Shown: piece by piece, positions 14,110 to 17,541 of the stretch
Layout of the letters: every line of letters begins with the position of its first letter
Numbering within the stretch: the stretch's first letter is position 1
NCBI RefSeq assembly: GCF_915070105.1
Contig: NZ_CAJZFJ010000046.1
Coordinates: forward strand, 1-17,541
From: an uncultured Porphyromonas sp.
GTDB taxonomy: Bacteria; Bacteroidota; Bacteroidia; Bacteroidales; Porphyromonadaceae
Direction: 5' to 3'
Length of the DNA stretch: 17,541 bases
Notes under the pieces: model-generated
Database searches by the model: none
What the model saw: the letters and a program-made list of their open reading frames with translations, nothing else
What the model was told of the DNA's origin: nothing
Translations under genes and position numbers: made by a program

Positions 14110-16203
14110 ATGCATACAGACCTGAGTTTGCGATCCAGTCGTCGCTTCCCCTATATCGAGCGGGATGAGAGCTGGATGTACTTCAATAAGCGCATCCTAC
14201 TGGAGGCTCGGCGCCAAGACCTTCCCCTACTGGAGCGGTTCAACTATCTAGGTATCTACTCCAATAACCTAGATGAGTTCTTCCGTGTGCGTGTAGCCTC
14301 GCTACGCCGTCTCATTGACTCCACGATAGAGGTCTCGGAGGACGAGCGCAAGAAGGCTCGGGATGTGCTGCGTACGATCCTTCGCCTCAATCAGGAGTAC
14401 TCACAGCTCTTCGAGCAGACCTTCGAGTCACTGCTTCACTCGCTCGCCGAGGCGCATATCCATATCATCAACGAGCGGGAGCTGAGCGAGGAGCAGCTAC
14501 GAGAGGTACGTACCTTCTTCATGGAGAAGATCAATGGGACGACGACCCCGATCTTCATCAATAGCCCGACCTTTAGCCCCGAGCGACACCTCAAGGAGGC
14601 TCTCTACCTAGCCGTCATCCTCTGGCAGGATGAGCAGGAGACAGAGGAGATGCATGATGTAGCACTGCTGGAGGTGCCGACGAGGGACCTTGGGCGGTTC
14701 TTTAGACTCAAGGACAAGGAGGGCGAGAGCTACCTGATGTTCCTAGATGATGTCCTCAGAGCCTGTCTCCCCTACTGCTTCGTAGGGGATCAGTATGTAC
14801 GCTACGAGGCTTACACCTTCAAGTTCACGAAGGACGCAGAGTTCGAGATCGACCAGGACCTACGTACGAGTGTCATCGAGAAGGTCTCTCGTGGAGTGAA
14901 GCGACGCAAGCGAGGAGAGACCGTCCGTGTGGTCTATGACGAAGCCATCCCCCCAGTCGTCCTAAAGCGACTAAGCGATATGGCAGAGCTCAACTACCGA
15001 GACACACGTGTCGGCGGGGGACGCTACCACAATATGCGTGACCTCATGACCCTACCAGACTGCGGACGTAAGGGACTTCGCTTCCCTCCTCGTGAGCCCC
15101 TCGGTATCGAGGATCGCCGCTATACGCAGAGTGTGATCAATGAGATCCTAGAGCGAGACCGCTGTGTGCACTTCCCCTATCAGAGCTTTGACCACTTTCT
15201 TCGTCTACTGCAGGAGGCGGCGATTAGCTCGGAAGTCACCGAGATCCGCATCTCGCTCTATCGTGTGGCACAGAGCTCCAAGGTCATCCGCGCACTGATG
15301 GCAGCGGCGCAGAATGGCAAGCGGGTGACTGCCGTCATCGAGATCCTCGCCCGCTTCGACGAGCAGTCCAATATCAGCTGGAGCAAGAAGATGCAGGACT
15401 CGGGGATCAACGTCGTCTTCGGACACGAGAAGCTCAAGATACACTCCAAGCTCGTCTACATAGCCACCCGCAGGGGAGATATAGCCTGCATCGGGTCGGG
15501 CAACCTCCACGAGGGTACAGCCAAGCTCTATACAGACCTTATGCTCATGACCGCTCGCAAGGGCATCACCCGAGACGTGCTACACGTCTTTGACTTCATT
15601 GAGCGTCCCTTCCTGAACGTTCGCTTCAAGGAGCTCCTTGTCGCCCCCAACGATATGCGCCAGCCTCTCTATAATATGATCAATAGGGAGATCCGTCTCG
15701 CCCGATCCGGTCAGGGGGCCTTCATCCGAATGAAGATCAACCATATCGTCGATGAGAAAATGGTACACAAGCTCTACGAAGCCTGCAATGCAGGTGTACG
15801 AGTGGAGCTATGCCTAAGAGGAAACTGCTCCCTAGTACCCGGTGTAGCAGGCTTCAGCGAAGGGATGTATATCAACTCCATCATCTCACGCTACCTAGAG
15901 CACTCTCGCATCTATATCTTCGGCAACGGAGGTCAGCCCCGCTACTTCATCGGCTCGACGGACTGGATGACACGCAACCTCGACCGACGCATAGAGGTCA
16001 TGACCCCCGTCTATGATCCCGATATACAGCGGGAGCTAGACTTCATCGTCTCAGCTGGGCTCTCCGATACCGAGCAGGGCTACTATACCCAGGATGGAGA
16101 GGTATATGCCTACCGAGACAGCTACCCAAGCGGTACGAAACTCTTCAACTCCCAAGACATCATCTACAACTATTATCTAAGCAAAAAGGAATCGAATGGC
16201 TAA
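14110..16203 (+). CDS. ppk1: Polyphosphate kinase 1
   Basis: PPK1 reversibly makes inorganic polyphosphate from the terminal phosphate of ATP, through a phospho-histidine. The 697-residue protein has the N-terminal helical domain (YFNKRILLEARRQDLPLLER), the head domain ending in FPPREPLG, and both PLD-like C-terminal domains. The autophosphorylated histidine is His445 in LKIHSKLVYI, matching E. coli His435. The second conserved histidine is His598 in RYLEHSRIYIF, matching His592. Other signatures are GSGNLHEGTAKLYTD and FIGSTDWMTRNLDRRIEV. No truncation is seen. It starts 12 nt after cdd, and its last 8 nt overlap the start of ppx, so synthesis and degradation genes are translationally linked. 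Confidence 0.96.
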   Translation: MHTDLSLRSSRRFPYIERDESWMYFNKRILLEARRQDLPLLERFNYLGIYSNNLDEFFRVRVASLRRLIDSTIEVSEDERKKARDVLRTILRLNQEYSQLFEQTFESLLHSLAEAHIHIINERELSEEQLREVRTFFMEKINGTTTPIFINSPTFSPERHLKEALYLAVILWQDEQETEEMHDVALLEVPTRDLGRFFRLKDKEGESYLMFLDDVLRACLPYCFVGDQYVRYEAYTFKFTKDAEFEIDQDLRTSVIEKVSRGVKRRKRGETVRVVYDEAIPPVVLKRLSDMAELNYRDTRVGGGRYHNMRDLMTLPDCGRKGLRFPPREPLGIEDRRYTQSVINEILERDRCVHFPYQSFDHFLRLLQEAAISSEVTEIRISLYRVAQSSKVIRALMAAAQNGKRVTAVIEILARFDEQSNISWSKKMQDSGINVVFGHEKLKIHSKLVYIATRRGDIACIGSGNLHEGTAKLYTDLMLMTARKGITRDVLHVFDFIERPFLNVRFKELLVAPNDMRQPLYNMINREIRLARSGQGAFIRMKINHIVDEKMVHKLYEACNAGVRVELCLRGNCSLVPGVAGFSEGMYINSIISRYLEHSRIYIFGNGGQPRYFIGSTDWMTRNLDRRIEVMTPVYDPDIQRELDFIVSAGLSDTEQGYYTQDGEVYAYRDSYPSGTKLFNSQDIIYNYYLSKKESNG

Positions 16204-17095
16204 GTCTCACTACGCAGGTATCGACATCGGCTCCAACGCCGTACGCCTACTCGTCAAGTGCCTCAATGAGCCAGGTAGTACAGAGCCCCTCTCCAAGGTA
16301 CAGCTCGTGCGTGTCCCCCTCCGCCTAGGTGAAGATGCCTTTACCGAGGGACATATATCCAAGAAGAAAGGAAAGCAGCTCGTCAGCCTCATGAAGGCCT
16401 ATCGTGAGCTGATGGAGATCTACGAGGTAGTCGCCTTCAGAGCCTGCGCTACCTCGGCAATGCGTGACGCAGATAACGGTCTCGAGCTGGTCGAGAAGAT
16501 CGAGGAGAAGACAGGCATACGCATCGAGATCATCGGTGGTCGGGAGGAGGCAGAGCTGATCTCTGCCGATCTGATGCGTTCGCTCGAGGGACGAGATGAC
16601 GACACCTTCCTCTACGTAGACGTTGGGGGAGGGAGTACAGAGCTCAATATCGTCCGTGGCCGCAATCTCGTAGACTCTCGCTCCTTCGACATCGGTACGA
16701 TCCGACAGATCAGTGGACGGGTTAGGGAGGAGGTACGTCAGGACTTCCGCCGCTATCTGCAGGAGCTGACGGACACCTATCAGGGACATATCCAGCTGGT
16801 GGGAACCGGGGGTAATATCAATAAGCTCCTGCGCCTAGGAGCACCCTCCGAACGTGCCAATATCAACCACCTCCCCATCACAAGTCTACGAGCAGTAGCC
16901 GACGACCTAAGGCAATATACTCCCGAGGAGCGTATGCTCCGCTTCCGCCTAAAGCCCGACCGTGCAGAGGTCATCGTCCCTGCAGCAGACATCTTCCTCT
17001 CCGTGGCCGAGATAACCCAAGCAGAAGAGGTCATCGTACCCACCAAGGGGCTCGCCGATGGTATCGTAGATTCGATCTGCCCTATCCTTAGCTAG
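16196..17095 (+). CDS. ppx: Ppx/GppA-family exopolyphosphatase
   Basis: This is a phosphatase of the ASKHA fold that removes terminal phosphate from polyphosphate or from pppGpp. The 299-residue protein has phosphate-1 motif GIDIGSNAVRLL (8-19), the catalytic glutamate region GGREEAELI (Glu117/Glu118), phosphate-2 motif YVDVGGGSTEL (140-150) and GTGGNINKL near the second domain. It lacks the C-terminal HD-like extension of the long E. coli PPX (about 513 residues), so it is the short two-domain form common in Bacteroidetes. Which substrate it prefers cannot be read from sequence, but the 8-nt overlap with ppk1 supports polyphosphate. It ends the operon; the next feature is the tRNA promoter, and no clear terminator lies in 17096-17113. 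Confidence 0.92.
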   Translation: MAKSHYAGIDIGSNAVRLLVKCLNEPGSTEPLSKVQLVRVPLRLGEDAFTEGHISKKKGKQLVSLMKAYRELMEIYEVVAFRACATSAMRDADNGLELVEKIEEKTGIRIEIIGGREEAELISADLMRSLEGRDDDTFLYVDVGGGSTELNIVRGRNLVDSRSFDIGTIRQISGRVREEVRQDFRRYLQELTDTYQGHIQLVGTGGNINKLLRLGAPSERANINHLPITSLRAVADDLRQYTPEERMLRFRLKPDRAEVIVPAADIFLSVAEITQAEEVIVPTKGLADGIVDSICPILS

Positions 17096-17113
17096 AGAAG
17101 GGGGGAGAAGACG

Positions 17114-17145
17114 TTTGGTGCATAAAGGCTTTATCGCTATCTTTG
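17114..17145 (+). promoter_or_regulatory. Bacteroidetes promoter for the tRNA
   Basis: TTTG at 17114-17117, then exactly 20 nt, then TATCTTTG at 17138-17145. This is a full match to the TTTG-N19-21-TAnnTTTG consensus and the best promoter in the window. Between it and the tRNA lies a short hairpin (TCACCT 17165-17170 with AGGTGA 17175-17180), which may be a processing feature of the pre-tRNA leader. Confidence 0.82.
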
Positions 17146-17188
17146 CACACGAAAAGAAGGGGTATCACCTCCCTAGGTGACCTCCTTT

Positions 17189-17262
17189 GGTCCTATAGCT
17201 CAGTCGGTTAGAGCACCTGACTCATAATCAGGGAGTCCTTGGTTCAAGCCCAAGTGGGACCA
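17189..17262 (+). tRNA. tRNA with anticodon CAU (Met, or Ile2 after lysidine modification)
   Basis: A complete cloverleaf can be drawn. The acceptor stem ggtccta pairs with tgggacc (one G-U), and the D arm is agctcagtcggttagagc. The anticodon stem cctga/tcagg carries loop ctcataa with anticodon CAT. The T arm is cttgg/ccaag around ttcaagc, and the discriminator is A. CCA is not encoded. The initiator-type C1-A72 mismatch is absent, so this is not the initiator. Elongator Met is the first choice; tRNA-Ile2 cannot be excluded, because both carry CAU. Confidence 0.93.
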
Positions 17263-17282
17263 CGATAGAAACTAAGCACTAG

Positions 17283-17330
17283 ACAGCAGGTTGAAAGTTC
17301 CCTTGGCGGACAAAACAGCCTGCTGTTTTT
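17283..17330 (+). terminator. Terminator after the tRNA, with two competing stems
   Basis: The 8-bp stem acagcagg (17283-17290) with cctgctgt (17319-17326) is followed by T's. A second, exclusive hairpin uses the same right arm: aaaacag (17312-17318) with ctgtttt (17323-17329), loop cctg. Either one ends in the T-run 17326-17330. It starts 21 nt after the tRNA. Confidence 0.75.
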
Positions 17331-17482
17331 GTTACACGGAATTTTAGCAACAAATAAAACCTCCAGTCATTGCTCCTGCTAAGGAGAGGTATTAATGAAC
17401 ATCTTTGCCAGCGTATGGATAGCCTCCTACCAATGACAAATCGGTAGTACAAATACATAATGATTTTGTTTCTCGTCAAGAC

Positions 17483-17541
17483 ATGGATACGGTTGCATCA
17501 AGAATTTCTGCCCTCGTGGACTATTATGTCGGAAGCAAACA
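17483..17541 (+). CDS. Start of an ORF, possibly a helix-turn-helix (XRE/phage-repressor-like) regulator, cut by the window edge
   Basis: Nineteen full codons are present, reading MDTVASRISALVDYYVGSK. The segment resembles the N-terminus of Bacteroidetes phage-type XRE/S24 repressors, which often begin with a short helix of the form RI..LV..Y just before the DNA-binding helices, but the diagnostic part lies beyond the window. The frame has no other ATG start nearby. The upstream stretch 17331-17482 is AT-richer than the rest of the window and holds no other gene that I can support. If the guess is right, the tRNA may border an integrated element. The identification is weak. Confidence 0.4.
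   Translation, partial: MDTVASRISALVDYYVGSK

Noticed and set aside
16210..16789. Long minus-strand frames inside ppx, including one of 154 codons
   Set aside because: They lie opposite a gene with full Ppx/GppA motifs. The frames stay open because of its codon composition.
17279..17479. 66-codon minus-strand frame after the tRNA
   Set aside because: It covers the terminator hairpins and shows no family features or start signal.

Overview
The window looks like chromosomal DNA from a Bacteroidales bacterium, most probably a Porphyromonas-like species. The evidence is: a Bacteroidetes-type -7 promoter box (TAnnTTTG), with a full TTTG-20 nt-TATCTTTG promoter before the tRNA; few strong Shine-Dalgarno sites; a DUF3078 outer-membrane protein; a PiT phosphate transporter fused to a PhoU-like (DUF47) domain; and a 30-residue AURKAIP1/COX24-type peptide beside HU and RNase G/E. 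The species is inferred from protein style and not proven. All convincing genes are on the + strand.

Layout. (1) 1-245: the right part of a dispersed intergenic element carrying the gyrB -7 box. (2) 246-2273: gyrB with its terminator. (3) 2351-5034: lipoate-protein ligase, a TIGR01212-type radical SAM protein 6 nt behind it, then a DUF3078 outer-membrane protein closed by a U-tract terminator. (4) 5163-7389: HU, the COX24-like micro-ORF, an internal terminator, the RNase G/E gene and a long hairpin. (5) 7418-13031: recR, a GNAT acetyltransferase, ligA and pit, closed by a perfect 21-bp hairpin. (6) 13035-13629: a gene-free stretch with six 11-bp tandem units (core GTGTACAC) leading into a second copy of the element seen at 1-222. 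(7) 13630-17095: cdd, ppk1 and ppx as a tight operon. (8) 17114-17262: a promoter and a tRNA with anticodon CAU. (9) 17263-17541: a terminator region, then AT-richer DNA with the start of an ORF that resembles a helix-turn-helix repressor.

Functional themes. There is a DNA maintenance set (gyrB, HU, recR, ligA) and an RNA/ribosome set (COX24-like peptide, RNase G/E). A phosphate/polyphosphate set consists of pit, then across the repeat-bearing gap ppk1 and ppx. Most genes are ordinary core genes.

The most unusual content is non-coding. The sequences before gyrB and before cdd-ppk1-ppx are diverged copies of one element, collinear for about 220 bp. The cdd copy is preceded by an 11-bp-periodic, iteron-like array, and copy 1 begins exactly on its last repeat unit. 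No new multi-gene system is visible. This repeat family and the possible element boundary after the tRNA are the best leads.
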